From Burkholderiales bacterium (GTDB lineage: Bacteria; Pseudomonadota; Gammaproteobacteria; Burkholderiales; Burkholderiaceae_C): a DNA stretch of 64,000 nt. Made by a program: the position numbers and the translations under genes. The notes under the pieces were generated by a model, which did not search any database, had not been told where the DNA came from, and saw nothing but the letters and a program-made list of their open reading frames with translations. Below, piece after piece: positions 11,193 to 20,993 of this stretch (position 1 is its first letter; the number at the start of each line of letters is the position of its first letter). The stretch lies in the NCBI GenBank assembly GCA_003963075.1, contig RXJV01000035.1:1-64000 (forward strand), read 5' to 3'.

Positions 11193-11744
11193 TCAATCAC
11201 CTTTTCGCTTGAGCGCAGCGAGTGCGGCGAAAGGGTTGGGACGCGGTTCGGTCTCAGGCTCGGCCTGCTCGCCGGCCCCCGGCAGCGGCTGTGGGCAGCT
11301 GGCGTGGCGCGGCACCAGCGGCAGCGCCAGCAGCAACTCATCCTCGATGAGCTCGCGCGCATCGAGGTGGCGCGGCAGGGCCAGCACGTCGTCGTCGCTG
11401 TCCACGTCCAGCGCCGCGGCTTCGGCCTCGGTGTCGACAAATCGAAACCAGCGGTCGACCTCCACCGTCTCGTGCACCGGCTGCAGGCAGCGCTGGCAGG
11501 TCAGTGCAACCTGCGCACTGGCCGTCAGGTGCAACCAGGTCTGTGGCGCTGCGGCCTTGGGCCGGCGGATCTCGCCGTGCAGGAACCAACCCAGCGGAGG
11601 CCACTCACGGGCCGGCGCCTCAGGCGCCGCGGCGTCGGCCAGACGCTGCAACGATACGGCCGGCCATTCACCCTGCAGGCTGGCGCCGTCATGGGCGAAA
11701 GCGGCCAGGTCGAGTTTCTCGGGGGCAAAGGCACGCGATTTCAT
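11193..11744 (-). CDS. yceD: YceD/DUF177 family protein
   Basis: CQRCLQPV motif, located directly upstream of rpmF-plsX. Confidence 0.85.
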   Translation of the reverse strand: MKSRAFAPEKLDLAAFAHDGASLQGEWPAVSLQRLADAAAPEAPAREWPPLGWFLHGEIRRPKAAAPQTWLHLTASAQVALTCQRCLQPVHETVEVDRWFRFVDTEAEAAALDVDSDDDVLALPRHLDARELIEDELLLALPLVPRHASCPQPLPGAGEQAEPETEPRPNPFAALAALKRKGD

Positions 11745-11776
11745 GGCCCGAAGTTTAGGCGGGCGAAAATCGTCCG

Positions 11777-12352
11777 ATGCCTCCTTTGATCCTCGCGTCG
11801 ACCTCGCGCTACCGCCAAGAGTTGCTGAGCAGGCTGCGCCTGCCCTTCGAGGCGGTGGCGCCAAACGTGGACGAAACCGCCCTGGCCGGCGAAGCGCCGG
11901 CGGCGCTGGCCGAGCGCCTGGCGCTGGCCAAGGCCCGGGCTGTAGCGGCCACACACCCCGGCGCCATCGTCATCGGCTCGGACCAGGTGGCCGACCTCGA
12001 CGGCACAGCGCTTGGCAAGCCGGGTGGCCACGCGGCCGCCGTCGCGCAGTTGCGCCGGATGAGCGGCCGTACGGTGATCTTCCAGACCGCAGTCGCCGTC
12101 ATCGCGCCGGGGCTGGCGGCCATCGAGCGCGCCGCCGTGCGTGTGCGTTTTCGCGCACTGACCGACGACGCCATCGAGGCCTATTTGCGGGCCGACGAGC
12201 CCTATGACTGCGCCGGCAGCGCCAAGGTCGAAAGCCTTGGCATCGCACTGCTGGAGGCGGTGGAGTCCGATGATCCGACGGCCCTGATCGGCCTGCCGCT
12301 GATCCGCACCTGCAGCCTGTTGCGCCGCGCCGGCCTGGAGCCTCTGGCATGA
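11777..12352 (+). CDS. maf: Maf-family nucleoside triphosphate pyrophosphatase
   Basis: ILASTSRYRQELLSRL, VIGSDQVADLDG, SAKVESLGIALLEAVESDDPTALIGLPL. Confidence 0.93.
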   Translation: MPPLILASTSRYRQELLSRLRLPFEAVAPNVDETALAGEAPAALAERLALAKARAVAATHPGAIVIGSDQVADLDGTALGKPGGHAAAVAQLRRMSGRTVIFQTAVAVIAPGLAAIERAAVRVRFRALTDDAIEAYLRADEPYDCAGSAKVESLGIALLEAVESDDPTALIGLPLIRTCSLLRRAGLEPLA

Positions 12353-13113
12353 ACGGCAAAGGCCGGCTGATCCTGATGCCCAACACGCTGGACTTCGGCG
12401 TGGACGACAGCCTCGATCTGCGCGACGTGCTGCCGCAGCGGGTCCTCGACACCGCGGCGCGGCTGAGCCACTGGGCGGCCGAAAACGCCAAGACGACACG
12501 CTCGCTGCTCAAGCGGGTCAGCGAGGTGACGCCCCTGGCGCAGCCACTGCAGGCGCTGCAGATCGCCGAACTCCCCCGACAGGCCAAGGGCCGCGCCGCC
12601 GGCGACGATTCGGCCGCCTGGCGCGCGCTGCTGGCACCGGCTCTGGCCGGCCACGACGTCGGCCTGATCTCGGAAGCCGGCCTGCCGGCCGTGGCCGACC
12701 CAGGCGCGCGGCTGGTCGCGCTGGCGCATGAGGCCGGCATCGAGGTCGTGCCGCTGTCGGGCCCGAGCTCGCTGCTGCTCGCGCTGGCAGCCAGCGGGCT
12801 GAACGGGCAGAGTTTTGCCTTTGTGGGCTATCTGCCGGTGGACGCAGCCGCACGCATAGCCCGCATCCGCGAGCTGGAAGCCCTGTCGGCCAAGTCGCAG
12901 CAGACGCAGCTGCTGATCGAGACGCCCTACCGCAACGAGGCGCTGCGCCAATCACTGCTGACGACTCTGAAACCCAGCACCCGGCTGTCGATCAGCGTCG
13001 GCCTGACGCTGCCGGGTGGCTGGACGCGCACCGCGACCGCCGCGGACTGGAAAAGGGGCAACAGCCCCGCCCTGCCCGACCGCGTCCCGGCGGTCTTCGC
13101 GCTGCTGGCCTAG
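12349..13113 (+). CDS. SAM-dependent methyltransferase (tetrapyrrole methylase / RsmI-like fold)
   Basis: GLISEAGLPAVADPGARLVALAHEAGIEVVPLSGPSSLLLALAASG. Confidence 0.85.
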   Translation: MNGKGRLILMPNTLDFGVDDSLDLRDVLPQRVLDTAARLSHWAAENAKTTRSLLKRVSEVTPLAQPLQALQIAELPRQAKGRAAGDDSAAWRALLAPALAGHDVGLISEAGLPAVADPGARLVALAHEAGIEVVPLSGPSSLLLALAASGLNGQSFAFVGYLPVDAAARIARIRELEALSAKSQQTQLLIETPYRNEALRQSLLTTLKPSTRLSISVGLTLPGGWTRTATAADWKRGNSPALPDRVPAVFALLA

Positions 13114-14579
13114 CTTTCGACGGACGCCGGCTTCTTGGCGCCGAACAGGGCCGCCACCTGGCGTTTGGGCTTGATGTAGGCCGACAAGCCCTTGACCGGC
13201 GCCGCAGCCTTGGCCTTTTCCCAGGCCGGCGGCTCGGCAGAGGTCGCGCGCGCCTCGTAGGGCTGGTCGAAGAAGGGGTCCTTGGGCGCCGCCGGCGGGC
13301 GGACCGCCGGGCGGGCGGCGGGGCGCTGGGCCGGGGCCTCATCGTCATCCCGACGGCGCTCGAAGCGCGGCGGGCGACTGTCCTGCAGCTCGAAGGCATC
13401 CAGGTCGATCTTGCGCTTGATGAGCTTCTCGATATCGGACACCAGCCGCGCATCGGACTTGGTCACCAAGGTCACCGCCAGGCCCGAGGCGCCGGCACGG
13501 CCCGTGCGGCCAATGCGGTGAACATAGTCCTCGGCGTTGAAGGGCACGTCGAAGTTGAAGACGGCCGGTAGGTCAGCAATGTCCAGGCCGCGGGCGGCGA
13601 CGTCGGTGGCCACCAGCAGGTCCACCTCGCCACGCTTGAACGCGTCCAGCGACTTCAAGCGCTCATCCTGCGATTTGTCGCCATGCAAGGCGGCGGTGCG
13701 CAGGCCGTCGCGCTCAAACGAACGTGCCAACCGGGCCACGCCGAGCTTGGAGTTGCCGAAGACGATGGCCTGACGAATGGACCGCTCTTTGAGGATCTGC
13801 CGAATGATGGCGCGCTTGTCATCGTCCGTCGCGCTGATGAAGCGCTGCTCGACGGTCGATGCGGTCTGGTTCGGGCGGGCCGTCTCGACCAGGATCGGGT
13901 CCTGCAGATAGCTCTGCGCCAGGCGCTTGATCTCGGGCGAGAAGGTGGCTGAGAACAACAGCGTCTGCCGCTGCTTGGGCAGGAAGCTCAGGATGCGCTG
14001 CAGGTCCGGCAGGAAACCGATGTCCAGCATGCGGTCGGCCTCGTCAAGCACGACGTACTCGACCTGGTTCAACACGCAGTTCTTGGCCTCGATGTGGTCC
14101 AGCAGGCGGCCGGGCGTGGCGATCAGCACCTCGACGCCGGCCTTGAGTGCGGCCGTCTGCGGCTTCATGTCCACACCGCCGAAGACGACGACGGAGCGCA
14201 GGTTGGTGTGCTTGGCGTACTTCTTGACGTTGTCGGCGACTTGGTCGGCCAGCTCGCGCGTCGGCGCCAGCACCAGCGCCCGCACCGGGTGGCGGGCGGG
14301 CGAGACGCTGGGGTTCTCGTGCTTGAGCATGCGCTGCAGCAGCGGGATCGAGAACGCGGCCGTCTTGCCGGTGCCGGTCTGTGCGGCACCCATCACATCA
14401 CGGCCCTGCAGCACGATCGGGATCGCCTTGGCCTGGATGGGCGTCATCGTCAGATAGCCCGAGTCGGCCACCGCACGCAGGAGCTTGGGGTCGAGAGGAA
14501 GGGTGTCGAAGCGCGCCGGCGGCGCCGGCTCGGTGCCCGCATCGGCGGGCGTGACGGTCTGGGAAGCGGTTTCGCTCAT
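13110..14579 (-). CDS. rhlE: DEAD-box RNA helicase (RhlE-like)
   Basis: AQTGTGKTAAF, VLDEADRMLD, SATF, HRIGRTGRAG. Confidence 0.92.
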   Translation of the reverse strand: MSETASQTVTPADAGTEPAPPARFDTLPLDPKLLRAVADSGYLTMTPIQAKAIPIVLQGRDVMGAAQTGTGKTAAFSIPLLQRMLKHENPSVSPARHPVRALVLAPTRELADQVADNVKKYAKHTNLRSVVVFGGVDMKPQTAALKAGVEVLIATPGRLLDHIEAKNCVLNQVEYVVLDEADRMLDIGFLPDLQRILSFLPKQRQTLLFSATFSPEIKRLAQSYLQDPILVETARPNQTASTVEQRFISATDDDKRAIIRQILKERSIRQAIVFGNSKLGVARLARSFERDGLRTAALHGDKSQDERLKSLDAFKRGEVDLLVATDVAARGLDIADLPAVFNFDVPFNAEDYVHRIGRTGRAGASGLAVTLVTKSDARLVSDIEKLIKRKIDLDAFELQDSRPPRFERRRDDDEAPAQRPAARPAVRPPAAPKDPFFDQPYEARATSAEPPAWEKAKAAAPVKGLSAYIKPKRQVAALFGAKKPASVES

Positions 14580-14619
14580 AAGTGGCATGATTATCGCCGC
14601 CACAGGTTTTGCGTGGCGC

Positions 14620-15711
14620 TCAGCGGTTCACCACCAGCCACTTCGGCGTCTTGAAGCGGACGATACGCCGGTACAGCGCCACATAGGTCAGCCCGAACAA
14701 GACCATGCAGGCGCCGATCATCGGCGTCGAGTCCCAGAACGCCAAAGCCGGCAGCAGCGACGAGACGCAGAGCATCCACAGGTAGGGCGCGGTCATCGAG
14801 TTGCGCCGCGTCATCGCGCGGGCATCTCGCGCACCGATCGCCCAGCGCATCAGGCGGCGATAGATCAGCGAATGCAGATGGATGCCATCCGGCAGGCCCG
14901 GGGGCACCTCGCGAACGATCTTGCGCCGGTAAATGGAAAACACCGTCTCGAACACCGGGTAGATGCAGACCATCAACGGAAACAGAGGCGACACCTGCGG
15001 GTTGCGAGCGATCAGCAGAATGCCGATTTCGGCGAGGTAGAAGCCCAGAAAGTAGGCGCCGCCGTCACCCAGGAACACCAGGCCATTGGGAAAGTTCCAA
15101 ACGAAAAAGCCCAGCGCCGCACCGACACCAGCCAGCGCCCACAGTGCCAGCGTCGTGTCACCGACCTGATAGGCGACATAGGCGAACACCAGCAGCATCA
15201 GGCTTACGCACATCGACGACAAGCCGTTGAAGCCGTCGATGATGTTGACCGCATTGGCGACGCCAGCCACCGCGAAGACCGTGGCGAGCCAGGCGCCGAC
15301 GCCACTCGATACCAGCCAGTCGAGGCCCGGAACATCGGTCTTGGTGATGGTGGCGCCGAGCAGCCAGATGCCCAAGGCCGCCGACACCGCCGTGGCCAAC
15401 AACCGCTTGCCCGGAGACACCCGCTTGGTCAAGTCCTCGATCAAACCCGCCGCGAAGGCTGGCAGGCCGCACAGCAGCAGCAGGCCACCAAAGCGCCAGT
15501 CCCGGTGCTGAACTGCTGCTGCAACAGCCACGCAGCAGGCCAGGCCACCGAACATGCCCACGCCGCCGATGCGAGGCACAGGCGTGGCATGAAACTTCTG
15601 CGGGCCGTCGAGATCGGAATCCGCCGAGATATGGGCATGGCTGCGGGCGGAGTGAATGACCAGCAAAGTCACCGCGGCCGCGACAAAAAAGGAAACAAGC
15701 AGATAAAGCAT
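14620..15711 (-). CDS. MraY/WecA-family UDP-sugar:undecaprenyl-phosphate sugar-1-P transferase
   Basis: Multi-TM; HATPVPRIGGVGMFGG, NIIDGFNGLSS, FLGDGGAYFLG. Confidence 0.9.
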   Translation of the reverse strand: MLYLLVSFFVAAAVTLLVIHSARSHAHISADSDLDGPQKFHATPVPRIGGVGMFGGLACCVAVAAAVQHRDWRFGGLLLLCGLPAFAAGLIEDLTKRVSPGKRLLATAVSAALGIWLLGATITKTDVPGLDWLVSSGVGAWLATVFAVAGVANAVNIIDGFNGLSSMCVSLMLLVFAYVAYQVGDTTLALWALAGVGAALGFFVWNFPNGLVFLGDGGAYFLGFYLAEIGILLIARNPQVSPLFPLMVCIYPVFETVFSIYRRKIVREVPPGLPDGIHLHSLIYRRLMRWAIGARDARAMTRRNSMTAPYLWMLCVSSLLPALAFWDSTPMIGACMVLFGLTYVALYRRIVRFKTPKWLVVNR

Positions 15712-15831
15712 CCACTTCAGTGTACCGACGCGATCACCGACGGGCCCGTGGCGGCCCCTCTAGAATCGCGCTCCATTTGACGTCGGACCCCACATGCAGG
15801 GTCAGGCGTTGATCAATCAACAGGTGCACCC

Positions 15832-17718
15832 TTGCGCTGGCCATTCCTCACCGCTCTCCTTGCCGCCGCCTCGCTGTCCGGCGTGATGCCCGCGTTCGCT
15901 GGCACCGAACTCAAGACGGACAACGACAACCAGAAGGCCGATTCGACGGGACCGATTCGACTCGTCAACGGGACTGGGCGTGTACCACCGACCGATGACC
16001 AGCCGCGTGCGCCCACGCTTGATGAGCCCAGGGCCGACACCACGAAGGCCAATCTGCCCAAGGCCAATCTACCCAAGGCCAACGCCCTCAGTGAGTTCGA
16101 AATCTATGTGAGTGAATTGGCCGGTGTGCTGATTCAGCGCCTTGGCAGCGACCTGATGCTGCCGAGCCGAAACGTTGCCGCCGTCGAGGCCAATCGGCAG
16201 GTCCCACCGGACTACGTCGTCGGACTCGGCGATGAAATCCAGCTGACGCTTTGGGGCTCCGTCGATGCCGATCTGCGCCTGACCGTTGACCAGTCCGGTC
16301 GCATCGTGGTCCCTCGCATCGGGCCGGTCGTGGTGGCCGGCGTGAAGCAGGCCGATCTGAACGAGTTGCTGACCCGCCGCGTGGGCCAGGTATTCAAGAA
16401 TTTCCAGCTCAGCGCCACGCTGGGCCGGCTGCGCAGCATCCGCTACTACGTCACCGGCTTCGTCGCACGCCCTGGTGCTTACAGCGTCAGCAGTCTGGCG
16501 ACGGTCATGACCGGCCTTGTGCAGGCTGGCGGCCCGTCAGCCGCAGGCAGTTTCCGGAACATCGAGTTGCGCCGCAACGGCAAGACGGTTGGGCATTTCG
16601 ATCTCTACGACCTGCTGGTGCGCGGCGACAAGAAGGGCGACCTGCCGCTGCAAGCGGATGATGTGCTGCATGTCGGCCCCATCGGCCCCCAGGCCGCGCT
16701 GATTGGCAGCGTCAACCGGCCGGCCGTTGTTGAACTCAAGGGCGGCGAAACCGTGAGCGATGCCATCGCCTTTGTTGGCGGCTTCTCGACGGTTGCCGAC
16801 CCTCGGCGCGCGGCGATCGAGCGCCTGTCGGACCGCAACGACCGACGCGTGGTGGAACTGGCCCTGCCCCAGGACGGCGGCCAAGGCTTGAGCAACGGCG
16901 ATGTGCTGCGCGCTTTCAACGGCATGTCCGCAGCATTGCCCCAGGCCAAACAGTACAAGCGCATCCGCGTGGAGGGCGAGGTGGCACGGCCGGGCGACTA
17001 TGTGCTGCCACCCACCAGCACGCTCGTCGACGCCGTGCAGGCCGCCGGCGGCCTGACGGCCCAGGCCTATTTATTCGGCACGGACCTGTCACGGGAAAGT
17101 GTCCGCAAGGTCCAGGAGGTGCAGTACGACCGCGCCTTGCGCGACCTGGAAACCGACTTCACGCGCAGCACGTCAACGCAAAGGGTCAGCAATGCCGACG
17201 ATGCAGCCGCAGCGGTTCAGAAGCAAGCAGGCACCACCCGACTGATCGAGCGCCTGCGCGCGGTGCGCCCGACGGGCCGGGTCGTGCTGGACCTGACTGA
17301 CAGCTCTCGCGAACTGTCCCCGCTGCCCGTTGAGGACGGCGACAAGCTTTACATCCCTGCGCGCGCGAACACCGTTGGCGTTTTCGGCAGCGTGTTCAAT
17401 GGCGGCAGCTATCTGCTCAAGCCCGGCAACACGATTGAAGACATCGTCAAGCTCGCCGGCGGCCCGACGAGAGGCGCCGATCCGGGCAGTGTGTTCGTGC
17501 TGCGGGCCAATGGCAGCGTGGTGAGCGCACGGCAGTCGAGCAGCGGCTGGCTGAACACGACCAACGGCGTGCTGCAGCTCGCGGCCCTGCCGGGCGACAC
17601 CGTGTTCGTTCCAGAGGAGATCAACAAGACGACGTTCATCCAGGAGGCGAAGGACTGGACGCAGATCCTCTATCAGTTCGGCCTGGGCGCCGCGGCGTTG
17701 AAGACCATCAGGAACTGA
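15832..17718 (+). CDS. Polysaccharide export protein (Wza-like, multiple SLBB domains), TTG start
   Basis: Signal peptide MRWPFLTALLAAASLSGVMPAFA; YVVGLGDEIQLTLWG; SLBB repeats. Confidence 0.9.
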   Translation: MRWPFLTALLAAASLSGVMPAFAGTELKTDNDNQKADSTGPIRLVNGTGRVPPTDDQPRAPTLDEPRADTTKANLPKANLPKANALSEFEIYVSELAGVLIQRLGSDLMLPSRNVAAVEANRQVPPDYVVGLGDEIQLTLWGSVDADLRLTVDQSGRIVVPRIGPVVVAGVKQADLNELLTRRVGQVFKNFQLSATLGRLRSIRYYVTGFVARPGAYSVSSLATVMTGLVQAGGPSAAGSFRNIELRRNGKTVGHFDLYDLLVRGDKKGDLPLQADDVLHVGPIGPQAALIGSVNRPAVVELKGGETVSDAIAFVGGFSTVADPRRAAIERLSDRNDRRVVELALPQDGGQGLSNGDVLRAFNGMSAALPQAKQYKRIRVEGEVARPGDYVLPPTSTLVDAVQAAGGLTAQAYLFGTDLSRESVRKVQEVQYDRALRDLETDFTRSTSTQRVSNADDAAAAVQKQAGTTRLIERLRAVRPTGRVVLDLTDSSRELSPLPVEDGDKLYIPARANTVGVFGSVFNGGSYLLKPGNTIEDIVKLAGGPTRGADPGSVFVLRANGSVVSARQSSSGWLNTTNGVLQLAALPGDTVFVPEEINKTTFIQEAKDWTQILYQFGLGAAALKTIRN

Positions 17719-17723
17719 CGTTC

Positions 17724-18827
17724 ATGACAACTTCCTCCCTACATCGGGGCCAAGAACTGGTGAACGACTTCCCTTCGCAAGGCGCGTCGTTAGGCGACTG
17801 CATCAATGTGCTGCGACCTCGCTGGAAACTGCTGGTCGTGACGCTGGCATCGACCACTGGCGCCGCTTACGGCTTAACCTACCTGATCCCGCCCACCTTT
17901 ACCGCTCGCACCGTTCTGATCAGCCCCCAACAACAGCAGTCTTCGGGGGCAGCAGCAATGGCCTCGATCAGCGCACTGTCTGGCCTAATAGGCGCAAACG
18001 TTAAGAATCAAGCGGATCAGTATGTGGCGCTCCTCCAAAGTGTGTCTATCGCCGACAAGCTGGTGGAACGATTCAAGCTCCGCGAGGTATACGACGTCGA
18101 CTCTGCGACGGACGCTCGGCGCGACCTTCGCGACAACACACGGGTCTTCGCCGGCAAGAAGGATGGGCTCATCACTGTCGAAGTGGACGACCATGATCCG
18201 AAACGAGCTTCCGACATGGCCAACGCCTACATCGTCGAGCTTCAGGAACTTTCGGCTCGGCTTGCTATCTCCGAGGCCAAGCAACGGCGTGTTTTCTTTG
18301 AAGAGCAACTCAAAGGCGCCCGCGACAGCCTCATTGCCGCCCAGCAACGCATGGAAGCCAGCGGACTGACCGCGACCGCCATCAAGGCCGAGCCTAGGGC
18401 TGCCGCGGATGCATACGCGCATACTAAGGCTGAGGTGTCTTCGCTCGAAATGCGACTCGCCGCCTCGCGGCGGCAGTACACCGAGAACTCGTCGGTGGTC
18501 CAACAGCAACTGGCAGCGCTGCAGAGCGCTCAATCCCAGTTGCGCGCGATGGAGAAGCCATCACCACCGGGCGACCAGACCAGTTACCTGAGCGCTTATC
18601 GGGAATTCAAGTATCAAGAGGCGCTGTTCGAGATCTTCTCTCGTCAGTTTGAGCTGGCCAAACTGGATGAGGCGCGGGACGGTACGACGTTCCAGGTGGT
18701 CGATGCAGCGACCACGCCCGAGAAGAAAAGCAAGCCAAAGCGCTCGATCATCGCGGCAATCGCGGGCCTACTCTTGACGACGGCATTGGCCAGCAGGCTA
18801 CTGATGACCGGCTTGCGCCAGAACTGA
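17724..18827 (+). CDS. Polysaccharide chain-length determinant (Wzz/GNVR)
   Basis: N- and C-terminal TM segments, PPTFTARTVL, coiled-coil core. Confidence 0.85.
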   Translation: MTTSSLHRGQELVNDFPSQGASLGDCINVLRPRWKLLVVTLASTTGAAYGLTYLIPPTFTARTVLISPQQQQSSGAAAMASISALSGLIGANVKNQADQYVALLQSVSIADKLVERFKLREVYDVDSATDARRDLRDNTRVFAGKKDGLITVEVDDHDPKRASDMANAYIVELQELSARLAISEAKQRRVFFEEQLKGARDSLIAAQQRMEASGLTATAIKAEPRAAADAYAHTKAEVSSLEMRLAASRRQYTENSSVVQQQLAALQSAQSQLRAMEKPSPPGDQTSYLSAYREFKYQEALFEIFSRQFELAKLDEARDGTTFQVVDAATTPEKKSKPKRSIIAAIAGLLLTTALASRLLMTGLRQN

Positions 18828-18832
18828 TTCAG

Positions 18833-19915
18833 ATGGCTGCCGATGAGACTGGGCAGCGTTCGAAGGCAGCTAGTCCCGAACGCGCATTCGGGGCCCTTAA
18901 CTGGCGAGCCCGACATTGGCTGACGTTGCTACTGTTCTTGCCCTTGTCGATGATCGTCGCGCTGCGCGGCGACACCGGCGACACCGCGAACTATCTTGAA
19001 GCGTTCAAGGCCACTCAAGACTTTCCGTGGGACCCGCTAAGTTACTACGGCTCATTCAGCATGGAGTGGTCCTTCGGTGTGCTGAGCTGGTTGATTAATG
19101 CGCTCAGCCTACCGTCGCCAGTTCTATTCTTCGTCTTCTCGTTCGCCACCTTTTACTTCCTGTCGCTCGCCTCAACACGCTTGGGGTTGTCTCTTGGAGC
19201 CATCGCGCCGTACTACCTAGGCACCTTCTTCCTGGCCCAACAATTCCTGCAGATCCGCCAAGGCCTGGCTATGGGCCTGGCGTTCAGCCTGCTGCCGCTG
19301 GTGGTCTCCCGGCGTAAGGGGCTCACGCCAGGCCTTTGCCTCTTCGCCACGTCGATGGTTCATATCGTCTCCTGTCTGACGCTGGTGACGGGCTGGATGC
19401 TCTCCTTCATGCAGCCGAAACCCACACGGCGATCCTTGACCCTGTGGAGCTTAGCGCTGGTCGCGCTCACCGTTCTCCTGGCACGGGCCGTGATGACGCT
19501 GGATGTGGTCAGCGCGGTGGGCCGTCTGGCGGACTATGCGGCGGACGGGCAATACAACCAGGAGTTGCAAATCCTGGCGCCCCCCAACATTAGGGCAGCG
19601 CTGCTAATTGCACTGATGCTGTTCGCGGTGACGCCGCGGCTTCAGGATTCTCGCGCGTTCGTCGCGCTCGTCGGCATGTACGCCGTGCATGTGGGCATGC
19701 GATTCGGCTTCTACGACTTCGCGATCCTCAGCGGCCGACTGTCCACCGCCCTCAGCTTCGGCGAGGTCTTCATCCTTCCACTGCTGGTGCGCGAGCATGT
19801 GCGCAACCGATGGCTGCGGGGCTTCCTCTCGGGGGGCTACCTACTGACTCATGCTGTCGCGACCTACCAGGTCCAGGTACCAACACTTATCGATGACTAC
19901 TTCACCCCGCTATAA
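18833..19915 (+). CDS. EpsG/Wzy-like polysaccharide polymerase
   Basis: Multi-TM protein with GDTGDTANYLEAF and IRQGLAMGLAF patterns typical of EpsG family; in the EPS cluster. Confidence 0.75.
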   Translation: MAADETGQRSKAASPERAFGALNWRARHWLTLLLFLPLSMIVALRGDTGDTANYLEAFKATQDFPWDPLSYYGSFSMEWSFGVLSWLINALSLPSPVLFFVFSFATFYFLSLASTRLGLSLGAIAPYYLGTFFLAQQFLQIRQGLAMGLAFSLLPLVVSRRKGLTPGLCLFATSMVHIVSCLTLVTGWMLSFMQPKPTRRSLTLWSLALVALTVLLARAVMTLDVVSAVGRLADYAADGQYNQELQILAPPNIRAALLIALMLFAVTPRLQDSRAFVALVGMYAVHVGMRFGFYDFAILSGRLSTALSFGEVFILPLLVREHVRNRWLRGFLSGGYLLTHAVATYQVQVPTLIDDYFTPL

Positions 19916-20993
19916 CCTGCTGGTCCCGCGATTCGATCGAACCGGGCCCTGCAACGTGGCAGTGGATATCGGGCGGGAAGCCAAACGTCGTGGCTACAGC
20001 GTCCGCATGCTGGCCCTCTCGGGCGGCAATACGCGAGACGACCTGGACGAGTTCGACGAGGTCCGCCTGTTTCGCTGGCGGGACCTGGTCTCGTTGCGCG
20101 GCGTGCTGCACACGCATTGCCTGCGCCCCGACCTGATCGGTGGACTCGTGGCGCTGATGGGTCGATGCCAGGTCGTCACGACGCTGCACAACTACTTCCT
20201 GATCGATCTCGGCTTCGACCACCGGCGCTGGCAAGTGGCGATCTCCTGGCAACTGTGGCGCCGGGCCGTGGCTGCGATGGACCATGCCGTCTGCATTTCC
20301 CACGCCATGCAGCGTTACTACCGGCGCAAGCTCCCCGGTGCGACGCTGTCCACCGCCTACAACTTTCGCGCGCCGCCCGAACCGGCTGGCCAGGCGCCAC
20401 GCGCGGACATGGCCGCTCGCTTCACGCCCTGGATCGAGGAGCAGCGCCGTCGCGGACGACGCGTGCTGGCGTTCGTGGGCGGGATACATCGCCGCAAAAA
20501 CGTGTTGGGCCTGATGGCGGCGCTTGCCACGCGCGAGGATGTCGCCTTGGTGTTCTGCGGCGATGGCAACCAGATCGAAGAACTCCGCGCCGGTATCGTG
20601 CGCCAACGCTGCGAAGAACGGATGCTCGTGCTGGGCGCCATCGCACGCCCCGACCTCGTGCTTGCCGAGGTCGACGCGCTGGTGCTGCCCTCTTTCGCCG
20701 AGGGCATGCCCCTGGTGGTCCTGGAAGCCGCCCGTCTGGACAAGCCTGCCCTGATGTCCAATATCGCCGTGCATCGCGAAATGGCAGCGCTCGGACTGGG
20801 GACGACCTTCGATCACCGGAGATTCCGCGACCTCGATCAGGCCCTGGGTACCGTCACACCATGCGGTAGTCGCCAGGGCGCGGTCCGCCGGATCTGGGAC
20901 GCCGAATTCACCCCTGAAGTCGGGTTCGCCCGCTACGAGCACCTACTCGGCAACTCCGCCACGCTTCGTCCGGAACAAGGAAGGGCATCATGA
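19893..20993 (+). CDS. Glycosyltransferase family 4
   Basis: GT4 fold; VLPSFAEGMPLVVLEAARLDKP. Confidence 0.85.
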   Translation: MTTSPRYNLLVPRFDRTGPCNVAVDIGREAKRRGYSVRMLALSGGNTRDDLDEFDEVRLFRWRDLVSLRGVLHTHCLRPDLIGGLVALMGRCQVVTTLHNYFLIDLGFDHRRWQVAISWQLWRRAVAAMDHAVCISHAMQRYYRRKLPGATLSTAYNFRAPPEPAGQAPRADMAARFTPWIEEQRRRGRRVLAFVGGIHRRKNVLGLMAALATREDVALVFCGDGNQIEELRAGIVRQRCEERMLVLGAIARPDLVLAEVDALVLPSFAEGMPLVVLEAARLDKPALMSNIAVHREMAALGLGTTFDHRRFRDLDQALGTVTPCGSRQGAVRRIWDAEFTPEVGFARYEHLLGNSATLRPEQGRAS

